Translations under genes and position numbers: made by a program | From: Saccharopolyspora oryzae | Lineage (GTDB): Bacteria > Actinomycetota > Actinomycetes > Mycobacteriales > Pseudonocardiaceae | NCBI RefSeq assembly: GCF_027853915.1 | Contig: NZ_JAQGLA010000079.1 | Coordinates: 1 to 32,962, forward strand | Reading direction: 5' to 3' | DNA: 32,962 bases | In this document: positions 7,576 through 15,779 of the stretch, in pieces | Layout: every line of letters starts with the position of its first letter | How positions within the stretch are numbered: the first letter of the stretch is position 1 | Notes under the pieces: generated by a model | What the model was told of the DNA's origin: nothing | The model's database searches: none | Seen by the model: the letters and a program-made list of their open reading frames with translations, nothing else

Positions 7576-8466
7576 ATGGGTGTCCCGCTGCCCAGTTCCT
7601 TCGAGCAGCAGACCGTCGACGCCGACGGGATCCGCATCAACTGCGCGGTGGGCGGTGATGGCCCGCCGCTGCTCCTCCTGCACGGATATCCGCAGACCCA
7701 CCTGATCTGGCACCACGTCGCTCCTGCGCTCGCCGCCGAGCACACCGTCGTGCTCACCGACCTGCGGGGTTACGGAGACAGCGACAAGCCCGCTCCGGGG
7801 CCGGACGACGCGGAGTACTCGAAGCGCGCGATGGCGCGGGACCAGCTGCTCGTCATGCGGGCGCTCGGCTTCGAGCGCTTCGGCGTGGCCGGGCACGATC
7901 GCGGCGGCCGGGTCGGCCACAGGCTGGCGCTGGACGCCCCCGAGGCGGTGACCGCGCTCGCGGTGCTGGACATCGTGCCGACGCGCCACGCGTTCGAGCA
8001 CGCGGACAAGGAGTTCGGACTCGGCTACTACCACTGGTTCTTCCTCGCCGCGGGCGGCGGCATCCCGGAGCGGTTGATCGGCGGGGACCCGGAATTCTGG
8101 ATCAAGGCGCGGATGTCGGCGCGCCACCACGGCGGAACGCCGTTCGACCCGGCCGCGGTGGCCGACTACGTGCGCTGCTTCTCCGATCCGGCCGCGATCG
8201 CCGCGTCCTGCGCCGACTACCGAGCGGCCGCGTCGATCGACCTCGAGCACGACGAAGCCGATTCGGCCCGCACCATCACCTGCCCGGTGCTGGCGCTGTG
8301 GGGCGAGCACAGCTTCGTCGGCCGCAACTACGACGTGCTCCAGGTCTGGCAGGACTACGCCGAAGACGTGCGCGGCCAAGCACTTCCGTGCGACCACTAC
8401 GTGCCAGAAGAACAACCCGCCCGAACAGCCACCGCCCTGCGGACCTTCTTCGCCGAGCGGACCTGA
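7576..8466 (+). CDS. Alpha/beta hydrolase, fluoroacetate-dehalogenase-like
   Basis: 296 residues; the ATG at 7576 has a GGAGGAG site 6 bp upstream. It has the alpha/beta hydrolase fold with oxyanion motif LLLLHGYPQTHLIWHH and nucleophile elbow GHDRGGR, so the nucleophile is Asp108 rather than Ser. Arg109 and Arg112 match the carboxylate-binding arginines of fluoroacetate dehalogenases. His153-Trp154 (YYHWFF) match their halide pocket, 45 residues after the nucleophile as in the characterised Rhodopseudomonas enzyme. DYRA at 214-217 and His274 (DHYVPEE) complete the set. Expected reaction: hydrolytic dehalogenation of a short 2-haloacid via an aspartyl ester; an epoxide hydrolase is less likely. 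It is probably the last gene of the HutC-controlled operon. Confidence 0.82.
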   Translation: MGVPLPSSFEQQTVDADGIRINCAVGGDGPPLLLLHGYPQTHLIWHHVAPALAAEHTVVLTDLRGYGDSDKPAPGPDDAEYSKRAMARDQLLVMRALGFERFGVAGHDRGGRVGHRLALDAPEAVTALAVLDIVPTRHAFEHADKEFGLGYYHWFFLAAGGGIPERLIGGDPEFWIKARMSARHHGGTPFDPAAVADYVRCFSDPAAIAASCADYRAAASIDLEHDEADSARTITCPVLALWGEHSFVGRNYDVLQVWQDYAEDVRGQALPCDHYVPEEQPARTATALRTFFAERT

Positions 8467-8487
8467 TCTGCGTCCAGTCGTCCGGAT

Positions 8488-8531
8488 CCGTGAGTCTTTT
8501 GGGCTGCCCCAGCGACCCAAAAGACTCACGG
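8488..8531. terminator. Perfect 16-bp inverted repeat, bidirectional terminator candidate
   Basis: CCGTGAGTCTTTTGGG (8488-8503) is repeated perfectly inverted at 8516-8531, with a 12-nt loop. It lies 22 bp after the hydrolase stop and before the convergent WYL regulator stop (8594). The stem contains its own TTTT/AAAA run rather than a trailing T-tract, so it may work in both directions. It could also be a dispersed palindromic repeat of this genome. Confidence 0.65.
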
Positions 8532-8593
8532 TACCCGCTGCTGAGCCGCCGGCGTCCGGTCAGCCGCGACGGGAAAGTCGTTGGGGCGCCGGG

Positions 8594-9565
8594 TCATTCC
8601 GGGTCGTGCGCCGCGAGGTCGAGGCGGTGGGCCAGTTGGCGGCAGCGGGTCCGGAACTGCTCGGGCTCTTCGATGGTGAAGTCCGCGTCCAAGAAGGCGA
8701 GGTTGAGCACCAGCCATTCGAAGGAGTCGACCCAGGTCGTGATCCGGCAGCGCTCCTCGTCCAGCGGTTCGATGGCGCAGTCGGAGAACTTCAGCACGTC
8801 GGCGACCTTGGGCGCAGGGGAGTGGACGGTGACGACGGCGCGGTGGCGGGGCTCGGCGAGCTTCCCGCGCAGGTACTCGGCGGCGGACTCGGCCGGCAGC
8901 GGGCGCGGTGCGAACCGGGTGCCGGGGACGGCGATGTCGCTGATCCGGTCGAGCCGGAAGGTGCGCCAGTCCGCCCGGTCGCGGTCCCAGGCCAGCAGGT
9001 ACCAGCGCAGGTGGAGGTGCACCTGCCGGTAGGGCTCGATGCGGCGCTGCGACGTGGTGCCGTCGCGGGTGGTGTAGCTGAAGGTGACGTACTCGTGGTG
9101 ATCCGCCGCGGCGGCCAGCGTGGCGAGCGCGTCGGCGTTGATCGGCGGGGCCGTCTGCGCGGCCGCTTCGAGCGTGGCGCGCACGGCGGTGGCCCGGGCC
9201 CGCAACCGCTTCGGCAGGAACTGGTCGATCTTGCCGAACGCGCGGTCGGCCGCCGAGCCGATACCTCCTGCGTCGGTGTCCGGCGGTGCGCTGGCCGCTA
9301 GCACGCCGAGACCGACCACGGTCGCGACGGCCTCCTCGTCGTCGAACACCATCGGCGGCAGCGCCCGGCCCGCGGCGAGCTGGTAGAAGCCACCCGGCCC
9401 CGGCTGGGTCGTGACCGGATAGCCGTAGTCGCGCAGCCGCTCCACGTCGCGCCGCACCGTGCGCGGGCTGGTCTGCAGCCGCGAGGCCAGCTCCGGACCG
9501 CTGAAGCGGCGGCCGGTCTGCAGGTGGGCGAGCAGTTCGAGCAGGCGCCGGGTGACATCGCTCAT
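8594..9565 (-). CDS. WYL-domain HTH transcriptional regulator (YafY family)
   Basis: 323 residues. The N-terminal winged HTH (about 1-60: RLLELLAHLQTGRRFSGPEL, then LQTSPRTVRRDVERLRDYGY) is followed by a WYL domain around residues 140-220 with the characteristic HLHLRWYLLAWDRDRADWRTF and RLDRISDI motifs, then a C-terminal WCX-like extension. WYL regulators sense ligands or nucleic acids and often respond to DNA damage or control adjacent genes. It is divergent from a UvrA-like ABC protein with about 60 bp between start codons, so control of that gene is plausible. Confidence 0.92.
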   Translation of the reverse strand: MSDVTRRLLELLAHLQTGRRFSGPELASRLQTSPRTVRRDVERLRDYGYPVTTQPGPGGFYQLAAGRALPPMVFDDEEAVATVVGLGVLAASAPPDTDAGGIGSAADRAFGKIDQFLPKRLRARATAVRATLEAAAQTAPPINADALATLAAAADHHEYVTFSYTTRDGTTSQRRIEPYRQVHLHLRWYLLAWDRDRADWRTFRLDRISDIAVPGTRFAPRPLPAESAAEYLRGKLAEPRHRAVVTVHSPAPKVADVLKFSDCAIEPLDEERCRITTWVDSFEWLVLNLAFLDADFTIEEPEQFRTRCRQLAHRLDLAAHDPE

Positions 9566-9625
9566 GACCCCATCATCCCTGAATCGCGGTCAGGATCCGG
9601 CCACATCTGTTCGTAGCGTCGCGGT

Positions 9626-11851
9626 ATGAGCTCGACGATCCGCATCCGCGGCGCCCGCACGCACAACCTGAAGGACCTCGACCTCGACCTGCCGCGCGGT
9701 GAGCTGGTGGTGTTCGCCGGAGTGTCCGGTTCGGGCAAGTCCTCGCTGGTCTTCGACACGATCGCGGCCGAAGCCGGCTACCAGGTGAACGAGAACTACC
9801 CGCCGTTCGTGCGCAACCGCCTGCCGAGGTGGAGCCGCCCCGACGCCGAGGTGGACGGGCTCTCGCCGGTGGTGCTGATCGACCAGAAGCGGCTGGGCGG
9901 CAACGCGCGGTCGACGGTCGGCACCACCACCGACGCGTTCACCTACCTGCGGTTGCTGTTCTCGCGGGTGGGTGAACCGCACGTCGGCGAGTCCAACCAC
10001 TTCTCGTTCAACGACCCGGCCGGGATGTGCCCCACCTGCGCGGGGCTGGGGGAGACGCTGGCCACCGACGTCGAGCGGATCCTGGACCTGGACCGAACGC
10101 TGGAGCAGGGCGCGATCCTGCTGCCCGGCTTCGGCATCGGCCAGTACTGGTACCGGCAGTACGCGGAGCTCGGCGTGTTCGACGTGGCGAAACCGTTGCG
10201 GGACTGGGCCGCCGCCGACTTGGAGGCGCTCCTCCACCGCGAGGCAGCGCAGCGGTCAGCGCTGCGCGTGCCGAAGGACTACGAAGGCGTGGTCGACCGC
10301 TTCGAGCGCATCTACCTGCACACGGCCGACAACATGTCCGAACGCAAGCAGGCGGTGCTGCGCCGGTGCACCCGCTCGGCGCGCTGCCCCGACTGCGACG
10401 GCGAGCGGTTGCGCGAGGCGGCCCGCGAGGCGCGGGTGCTCGGCCGCACCATCGGCGAGATGAGCAGGATGGAGATCGGTGAGCTGGCCGAGGTCGTCAG
10501 CGAGGTGCGGAATCCGCGAGTCGCACCGGTCGTGGCGGCGCTGTTGGACAAGCTCGGCGCGCTGACCGAGATCGGGTTGGGCTACCTGTCGCTGGCGCGT
10601 CCGACGACCACGCTCTCGGGCGGTGAGTCGCAGCGCATCAAGACGGTCCGGCACTTGGGCAGCAGCCTGGTCGAGATGCTGTACGTGTTCGACGAACCGA
10701 CCGTCGGCCTGCACCAGCACGACGTGCAGTCCATGATCGGACTGCTGAAGTCGTTGCGGGACAAGGGGAACACGCTGCTCGTCGTCGAGCACGACCCGGA
10801 CGTGATGCGGGCCGCCGACCGGATCGTCGAGCTCGGCCCCGGCGCGGGCGGTGCTGGTGGGCGGATCGTGTTCGAGGGCAGCTTCGGTGAGCTGACGACC
10901 GCGGACACCCCGACCGGGCGTGCTCTGCGGACCCGGATCCGAGCGCGAATGCCCCGAGTTCCCACGGGCAAGCTGCGCATCGAGAACGCTCGCCGCAACA
11001 ACCTGCGCGACCTGACCGTGGACGTGCCGACCGGGGTGCTGACGGTGCTGACCGGGGTCGCCGGATCCGGGAAGTCCAGCCTGGCAGCGGAATTCGCCGC
11101 GCAACACCCGGCCACCGTCGTCGACCAGCGCCCGGTGAGCACCAACCGCCGCTCCTCGCCGCTGACCTACTGCGGCATCGCCCCGGCGATCCGGAAGCTG
11201 TTCGCGCGGCGCAACGGCGTGAGCGCGAAGCTGTTCAGTGCCAACTCCGAAGGTGCGTGCCCAGCATGCCAGGGCGCCGGCGTGATCTACACCGATCTGG
11301 CTTTCATGGACGGGCAGGAGACGGTCTGCGAGGCGTGCGCCGGCCGCCGGTTCACGGCTGAAGTCCTGGCCCACACGGTCGACGGACTGTCCATTGCGGA
11401 CGTCGACGAGCTGACCATCGCGGACGCCGTGCACCGCCTGCCGGAACCGGCGATCGGCCGAGCACTGCGCGACCTGGTGGACGTGGGGCTGGGCTACCTG
11501 CGGCTCGGTCAGCCGCTGACCGACTTGTCCGGTGGCGAGTGCCAGCGCCTGAAGATCGCCAAGGAGCTCTCCAGCGCGGACGGGCCCACCTGCTACGTGC
11601 TCGACGAGCCGACCACCGGCCTGCACCTGTCCGACACCGAAGTCCTGCTCCGGGTCCTGGACCGGCTGGTCGAGCAGGGCAACACGGTGCTCGTGATCGA
11701 GCACGACCTCGAGGTGATCCGCAGCGCGGACTGGGTGATCGACCTCGGACCTGGGCCGGGCCGCCGCGGTGGGCGCGTCATCTGCGCGGGCACGCCGCAG
11801 CAGCTCATGGCCTGCGAGGAGTCCGAAACCGCGCGGGCACTGCGCGGTTAG
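9626..11851 (+). CDS. Short UvrA-like ABC ATPase (UvrA2/DrrC type)
   Basis: 741 residues against ~950 for housekeeping UvrA. Two ABC modules are seen: Walker A GVSGSGKSS at 32-40 and GVAGSGKSS in the second half; signature motifs LSGGESQRIK and LSGGECQRLK; Walker B/His-switch VFDEPTVGLHQ and VLDEPTTGLHL, VEHDPDV and IEHDLEV. Zinc-type CxxC pairs occur at CPTC, CPDC and CPAC...CEAC. The shortened length suggests loss of the UvrB-binding region, as in UvrA-like proteins tied to DNA-binding drug resistance or DNA damage tolerance. It is cytoplasmic, with no transmembrane segments. There is no obvious ribosome-binding site; translation may be leaderless. The last 4 bp overlap the convergent lipoprotein gene. 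Confidence 0.88.
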   Translation: MSSTIRIRGARTHNLKDLDLDLPRGELVVFAGVSGSGKSSLVFDTIAAEAGYQVNENYPPFVRNRLPRWSRPDAEVDGLSPVVLIDQKRLGGNARSTVGTTTDAFTYLRLLFSRVGEPHVGESNHFSFNDPAGMCPTCAGLGETLATDVERILDLDRTLEQGAILLPGFGIGQYWYRQYAELGVFDVAKPLRDWAAADLEALLHREAAQRSALRVPKDYEGVVDRFERIYLHTADNMSERKQAVLRRCTRSARCPDCDGERLREAAREARVLGRTIGEMSRMEIGELAEVVSEVRNPRVAPVVAALLDKLGALTEIGLGYLSLARPTTTLSGGESQRIKTVRHLGSSLVEMLYVFDEPTVGLHQHDVQSMIGLLKSLRDKGNTLLVVEHDPDVMRAADRIVELGPGAGGAGGRIVFEGSFGELTTADTPTGRALRTRIRARMPRVPTGKLRIENARRNNLRDLTVDVPTGVLTVLTGVAGSGKSSLAAEFAAQHPATVVDQRPVSTNRRSSPLTYCGIAPAIRKLFARRNGVSAKLFSANSEGACPACQGAGVIYTDLAFMDGQETVCEACAGRRFTAEVLAHTVDGLSIADVDELTIADAVHRLPEPAIGRALRDLVDVGLGYLRLGQPLTDLSGGECQRLKIAKELSSADGPTCYVLDEPTTGLHLSDTEVLLRVLDRLVEQGNTVLVIEHDLEVIRSADWVIDLGPGPGRRGGRVICAGTPQQLMACEESETARALRG

Positions 11852-12483
11852 CGGTTCGCGACGGCGGTTCCCGCCTTGTCCCAGTTGTCGTGCAGCCGGT
11901 CGAGGTAGTTCTGCGCCTGCGGGCCCGGGGAAGTGCCCTTCGCGACGGCTCGCATGTTGCCGGGGCCCGCGTTGTAGCCGACTGCCAGCAGTTCCTCGGT
12001 GGTGTGCGCGCCCGACCGCTGATCGGGCAGCGAGGCGGAGAGGTCGTGCAGGTACCAGGACGCGGCCTGGATGGCCAGGTCCGGGTCGTCGGGGAGCTGC
12101 AGCCAATCGCGGTCGGTGAAGCCGTGGTTGGCCTTGACCTCGTCGAAGGTGGCGCGGTGCATGTTGGCGACGCCCAGCGCGGCGTCCGGTTTGAACTGCA
12201 GCCAGGCCCGTTCGGTGTCCGGGTCGTGCGGCTTGTAGGACTCGTTGTACAAGATCGCCATCACCAGCTGCGGATCGACGCCGGCTTCCCGCGCGTGGTT
12301 GATCACCTGCGCGGCGAACCGCCCCGGATCCTGGTCGTCAGCGCTCGGCGAGTCCGAAGCCGGGGCGCTCGGCGCGGCCGGTTCGGTGGCGGCGTCGCGC
12401 CCCGCGGAGCATCCGGTGGCCGCGGCGACGAGCGCGCACGCGGCGAGCCACCGCCACCGATTCCTGCCCGTTTCCAGCCCCAT
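11848..12483 (-). CDS. Lytic transglycosylase-like (SLT domain) lipoprotein
   Basis: 211 residues from the ATG at 12483. The N-terminus is a lipoprotein signal: basic RNRWRW, a hydrophobic Ala/Leu stretch, then ATGC with Cys25 as the lipidation site, followed by a Pro/Ala/Ser/Asp-rich linker (to about residue 65). The SLT domain follows: GVDPQLVMAILYNES with the probable catalytic Glu, GVANMHRATF in the position of the usual G-L-M-Q motif, and LLAVGYNAGPGNMRAVAKG near the end. Expected to be tethered outside the membrane and to act on peptidoglycan. The longer in-frame upstream start would bury the signal peptide and is rejected. It overlaps the UvrA-like gene tail to tail by 4 bp. Confidence 0.85.
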   Translation of the reverse strand: MGLETGRNRWRWLAACALVAAATGCSAGRDAATEPAAPSAPASDSPSADDQDPGRFAAQVINHAREAGVDPQLVMAILYNESYKPHDPDTERAWLQFKPDAALGVANMHRATFDEVKANHGFTDRDWLQLPDDPDLAIQAASWYLHDLSASLPDQRSGAHTTEELLAVGYNAGPGNMRAVAKGTSPGPQAQNYLDRLHDNWDKAGTAVANR

Positions 12484-12655
12484 GCCCACATTCGACCAGA
12501 TCGCGATGCACGTCCACCAATCGACGCGCTGCACGACATCGACTTCGCCTCCTGCCACTCCGGCAACGCGGTGGCGATGAAGGACGGCGCGGTGGGTGGC
12601 CTTGGGCACCCTCGCGGAGACGATGACATCGCAGGTCAGCGCGTCGGCGTCTGCT

Positions 12656-13357
12656 TCAGCTGATCAGCGCCTCGGCGACGTACGGGACAGTGGCGACCAG
12701 GGCGCCGAGCAGGAGCACGGTGGTGTCCGTCCGGGTCCAGGGCGCTGGTTCCGCCCAGGTGCGGCGGTGGGCGTGGGCGAAGCCGCGGGCGTCCATGGCG
12801 ATCGAGGCGCTGGTGGCTTCGCGCATGGTGGTGACCAGCAGTCCGAAGGTGACGGAGCTGGCGTGGCGGGTCCGGGAGACCGGCCCGCGACCGGGCCCGA
12901 ACCCGCGCGAACGGCGAGCCCGCGACAGGTGCTGCCAGGTCTGGCCGAGCTGCTCGAACCGCTGGAGCGCAGCGGCGAACGACACGACGAACCGGTGGGG
13001 GAGTCGGAGGCGTTGGCCGAGCTGATCGGCCAGCGCCATCGGCTCGATCAGCGGTGCGACGGCGATCCCGGGCAGCGCCAGCACGGCGATGCGCAGGCCT
13101 GCGGTGGCGGCGACGTCGAGGTGCCCGCCGCCGAGCAGCCACGTCGAGTAGGCGACGGACACGCTGGCCAGCAGGACGGTCGCGAACCGGATCGGACGCC
13201 CGGAGCGCGCGGGCAGCATCAGCAACCCGGCGAGCACGTAGACGCAGGTGGTGATCACCGCCGAGGTCAGCGAGCGCACGCCCAGCGAGGCGATCAGGGC
13301 CAGCAGTCCCACCGCGACCAGCACCAGGGGATTCACCCTGCCCAGCACACCGTTCAT
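12656..13357 (-). CDS. ykoC: ECF transporter transmembrane (T) component, YkoC-like
   Basis: 233 residues with about five membrane segments in the first half and C-terminal. It carries the EcfT coupling signatures around residues 150-200: QLGQTWQHLSRARRSRGFGPG (Arg-rich, contacts the ATPases) and TTMREATSASIAMDARGF, matching the two Ala-Arg-Gly motifs of EcfT. It follows the double ATPase with an ATGA overlap, so the order is ykoE-ykoD-ykoC. Energy-coupling membrane scaffold for thiamine or a thiamine-precursor uptake, as implied by the TPP riboswitch upstream. Confidence 0.88.
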   Translation of the reverse strand: MNGVLGRVNPLVLVAVGLLALIASLGVRSLTSAVITTCVYVLAGLLMLPARSGRPIRFATVLLASVSVAYSTWLLGGGHLDVAATAGLRIAVLALPGIAVAPLIEPMALADQLGQRLRLPHRFVVSFAAALQRFEQLGQTWQHLSRARRSRGFGPGRGPVSRTRHASSVTFGLLVTTMREATSASIAMDARGFAHAHRRTWAEPAPWTRTDTTVLLLGALVATVPYVAEALIS

Positions 13358-14793
13358 CGCGCCACCACCTGCCCGCGGTGCAGCCGCGTTTCGCGGTCGG
13401 CGATGTCGGTCAGGGTCTGATCGTGGGTGGACACGCCCGCAGTGGCGCCGGAGCGCGCGGCGGCGCGCATCCACCCGGCGATGGCAGCCCAGGTGTGGCG
13501 GTCCTGGCCGACGGTGGGCTCGTCGAGCATCAGCGCGCCGGGCCGGTGCGCGAGCGCGGCGGCGAGCGCGACGCGGCGCTGTTCGCCGCCGGAGAGCCGA
13601 TAGGGGTTGGCGTCGGCGAGCGCGCTCAGGCCGAGCACTTCCAGGATCGGCTCGACCTGGGCGGTCGTGCCCAGCCGCGTTGCGGTGTGCGTGATCTCCT
13701 GCCGGACGCTGGTGGTGAGGAAACCGTGCTCCGGGTTCTGCGGGACCCATCCGACGGTCCTCGCCAGCTCGATCGACTTCATCCGGTGCAGCGGGACGGT
13801 CATGCCGCTGATGCTGCCGCGATCGGGGCGGACCAGGCCGGCCAGCGCGGCGAGCAGCGTGGACTTGCCCGCTCCCGATGCGCCGGTGAACGCCGAGATC
13901 TGCCCCGGCGACGCGGAGACCGAGACGCCGTCGAGCGCGGTGACGGCTGCGGTTGAGCGGATCCGCCGGGTCACCAGGTCCACGCCCAGGTCGTGGGTTT
14001 CGAGCTGCGGGCCGGGGCCGTCCGGAGCCACCACGGCTTCCGGCACGTCGAACGGTTCGGGCGCGGGGAGATCGGGCATCCACACCCCGGCGCGGCCGAG
14101 CTCGGGGGTGAGCCGGGCCCGGCAGGTCTCGGGGTCGACGTCGTGCACGACCTGACCGGTGGAGTCGAGGACGACGACCCGGTCGACGAGGTCCAGCCAC
14201 GGTCCGATCCGGTGGTCGACGACCACCGTCGATGCACCCGTGCTGGTCACCACGTTCGCCACGGCGGCCCGCACCCGGTCGGCGTTGCCGGGATCGAGCA
14301 TCGAGGTCGGCTCGTCGAGCAGCAGCATCGAGGGCTGCATCGCCAGCACCCCGGCCAGGGCCAGGCGCTGCAGCTCGCCGCCGGACAGCGCCGACGTCGG
14401 CCGGTCGAGCGGGTAGTCCAAGCCGACCAGCTCGAGGGCCTCGGCGACCCGCCGCCAGATCTCCTCGCGGGGGATCCCGCTGTTCTCCGGCCCGAACGCC
14501 GCATCGCGACCGATGCGATCGGCCACCACCGCGGACCCGGGGTTCTGCAGCACCAGCCCGATCTGGCCGTCGACCTGGACGTCCCCGCCGGCCTCGCCGG
14601 GCAGCGCGCCGCCGAGCACACCGGCCAGCGCGTGGATCACGGTCGACTTGCCCGCTCCGCTCGGCCCGGCCAGCAGAACCCGCTCGCCGGGCCGGATGCG
14701 CAGGTCGAGCTCGTGGATCGTGGGAGCGCGCCGCCCCAACGGCTTCCAGCTGAAGCCCCGCAGTTCAGCGCGCAGCCCCGTCGAGATCGTCAC
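13354..14793 (-). CDS. ykoD: ECF transporter duplicated ATPase, YkoD-like
   Basis: 479 residues holding two fused ABC ATPase domains. The first has Walker A GPSGAGKST at 43-51, signature LSGGELQRLALAG and Walker B LLLDEPTSMLD. The second has GASGAGKST, LSGGEQRRVALAAALA and LMLDEPTVGQD, ending with the switch region GVSTHD. The chosen start is the GTG at 14793, which overlaps the ykoE stop (GTGTGA). The open frame extends much further upstream but only through ykoE in another frame. It drives the ECF complex together with YkoC and the substrate-binding YkoE. Confidence 0.9.
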   Translation of the reverse strand: MTISTGLRAELRGFSWKPLGRRAPTIHELDLRIRPGERVLLAGPSGAGKSTVIHALAGVLGGALPGEAGGDVQVDGQIGLVLQNPGSAVVADRIGRDAAFGPENSGIPREEIWRRVAEALELVGLDYPLDRPTSALSGGELQRLALAGVLAMQPSMLLLDEPTSMLDPGNADRVRAAVANVVTSTGASTVVVDHRIGPWLDLVDRVVVLDSTGQVVHDVDPETCRARLTPELGRAGVWMPDLPAPEPFDVPEAVVAPDGPGPQLETHDLGVDLVTRRIRSTAAVTALDGVSVSASPGQISAFTGASGAGKSTLLAALAGLVRPDRGSISGMTVPLHRMKSIELARTVGWVPQNPEHGFLTTSVRQEITHTATRLGTTAQVEPILEVLGLSALADANPYRLSGGEQRRVALAAALAHRPGALMLDEPTVGQDRHTWAAIAGWMRAAARSGATAGVSTHDQTLTDIADRETRLHRGQVVAR

Positions 14794-15389
14794 ACCGCTG
14801 TCCGCTCGTGGTGCTCCCGGCCGGGCCCGAAGGCGTCCAAGGCACCGGTCGCGGCCAGCCCGCGCACCAGCGCCCAGCCGCCCAGACCGGCGATGACGGC
14901 TCCGGAAACCGCGAAGAACCCGAGGTAGGCCAGCTTGTACGGGAACGTCCAGTCCACGTAGTAGAACTGCCACTCGTAGAACGACTCGAGCGTCGCGGCG
15001 ACCGCAGCGCCCAGCGCGGCGACCAGCGGGCCGAACCGGGTCCACAGGAACACGCCCAGCACGAGCTCGACCCCGAGCCCCTGGATGCACCCGGACACCA
15101 CGGTCGACAGCCCCCAGCTGTTGCCGAGCAGAGCTTCGACGGAAGCCCCGATGACCTCGGTCAGCAGCGCCGCACCGGGCTTGCGGACGATCAGCCCGCC
15201 GATCACGCCACCGAGCAGCCAGGCACCCCCGAAGAGGCCGGCGCTGGGCGGGAAGGCGAACACGGAGAGGGTGCTCAACACCTGGTAGAGCTGGGACCAA
15301 CCCCAAAAGGCGACGCCGATCGCAACACCGAGCATGGCCACGGTCACGAAATCGATCGTCCGGTAGCGGAAAGCGGCACCGCGCACCAC
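14790..15389 (-). CDS. ykoE: ECF transporter substrate-binding (S) component, YkoE-like (thiamine/HMP)
   Basis: 199-residue membrane protein with roughly five to six helices. Features resembling YkoE: an N-terminal YRTIDFVTVAMLGVAIGVAF helix, VFAFPPSAGLFGGAWLLGGV, GASVEALLGNSWGLSTVVSG and a conserved aromatic loop SFYEWQFYYVDW. It captures the vitamin outside the membrane. The GTG start at 15389 (a second GTG follows directly) is placed by an AAGGGAG ribosome-binding site that is itself the 3' end of the TPP riboswitch. First gene of ykoEDC, with 4-bp overlaps throughout. Confidence 0.88.
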   Translation of the reverse strand: MVRGAAFRYRTIDFVTVAMLGVAIGVAFWGWSQLYQVLSTLSVFAFPPSAGLFGGAWLLGGVIGGLIVRKPGAALLTEVIGASVEALLGNSWGLSTVVSGCIQGLGVELVLGVFLWTRFGPLVAALGAAVAATLESFYEWQFYYVDWTFPYKLAYLGFFAVSGAVIAGLGGWALVRGLAATGALDAFGPGREHHERTAV

Positions 15390-15393
15390 TTGA

Positions 15394-15482
15394 ACTCCCT
15401 TCGCCGGTGCTAACCGGAGCAGGTTCGGAGGGTCTGCGGCTCAACCCGCACTCTCAGCGCCCTTCACGATGGCGCTCCCCTG
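15394..15482 (-). ncRNA. TPP (THI-element) riboswitch
   Basis: Read on the minus strand, the conserved THI-box blocks occur in order: GGGGAGC at the 5' end, GCGCTGAGAGTGCGGG (the CUGAGA core), ACCCTC-CGAACCTG, CCGGTTAGCACCGG (P3/P5-type hairpin) and GGCGAAGGGAG at the 3' end. The last block base-pairs with the 5' GGGGAGC region's side of P1 and doubles as the ykoE ribosome-binding site, 5 nt from the GTG. TPP binding should therefore hide the site and shut off translation of the transporter. Confidence 0.95.
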
Positions 15483-15496
15483 TCATCAGGCCCCAC

Positions 15497-15524
15497 ACAT
15501 TACCTCCCGCATCGCCGCTCTCAA
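15497..15524 (-). promoter_or_regulatory. Candidate promoter of the TPP riboswitch / ykoEDC operon
   Basis: On the minus strand TTGAGA (15519-15524) and TAATGT (15497-15502) are separated by 16 bp, ending about 15 bp before the riboswitch core. Position is right, match is moderate. The rest of the 15525-15779 gap, between this and the pqqE stop, shows no convincing gene. Confidence 0.4.
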
Positions 15525-15779
15525 CACCGCCTCCATCCGGGGGAGCGATGCCGGCCGAGGACGAGAACGGTCCGCAGTGGTTCAGCTACCAGGTGTAGCG
15601 ATCAGTGGATTCGTTCTCCAGGCGCGCGAACGGCTGATCGCGGCGGAGTCCATGCGATACGTGCAGCGGTTCTCCTGGAATCGAATCCGGTTTCGACAGG
15701 ATGCTTCCGCTGAAAAGCCGCTGAGTTCAGCAAAATCGTCCCGCCCGCCCGAGTCCACAGTGCACGGTTCGAGGTGGTG

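Noticed and set aside
10256..12106. 616-residue open frame on the minus strand
   Set aside because: Antisense to the UvrA-like gene; low-complexity translation, no motif.
15483..15779. Small gene in the gap between pqqE and the TPP riboswitch
   Set aside because: The short frames have no ribosome-binding site or recognisable sequence; only a candidate promoter is supported.
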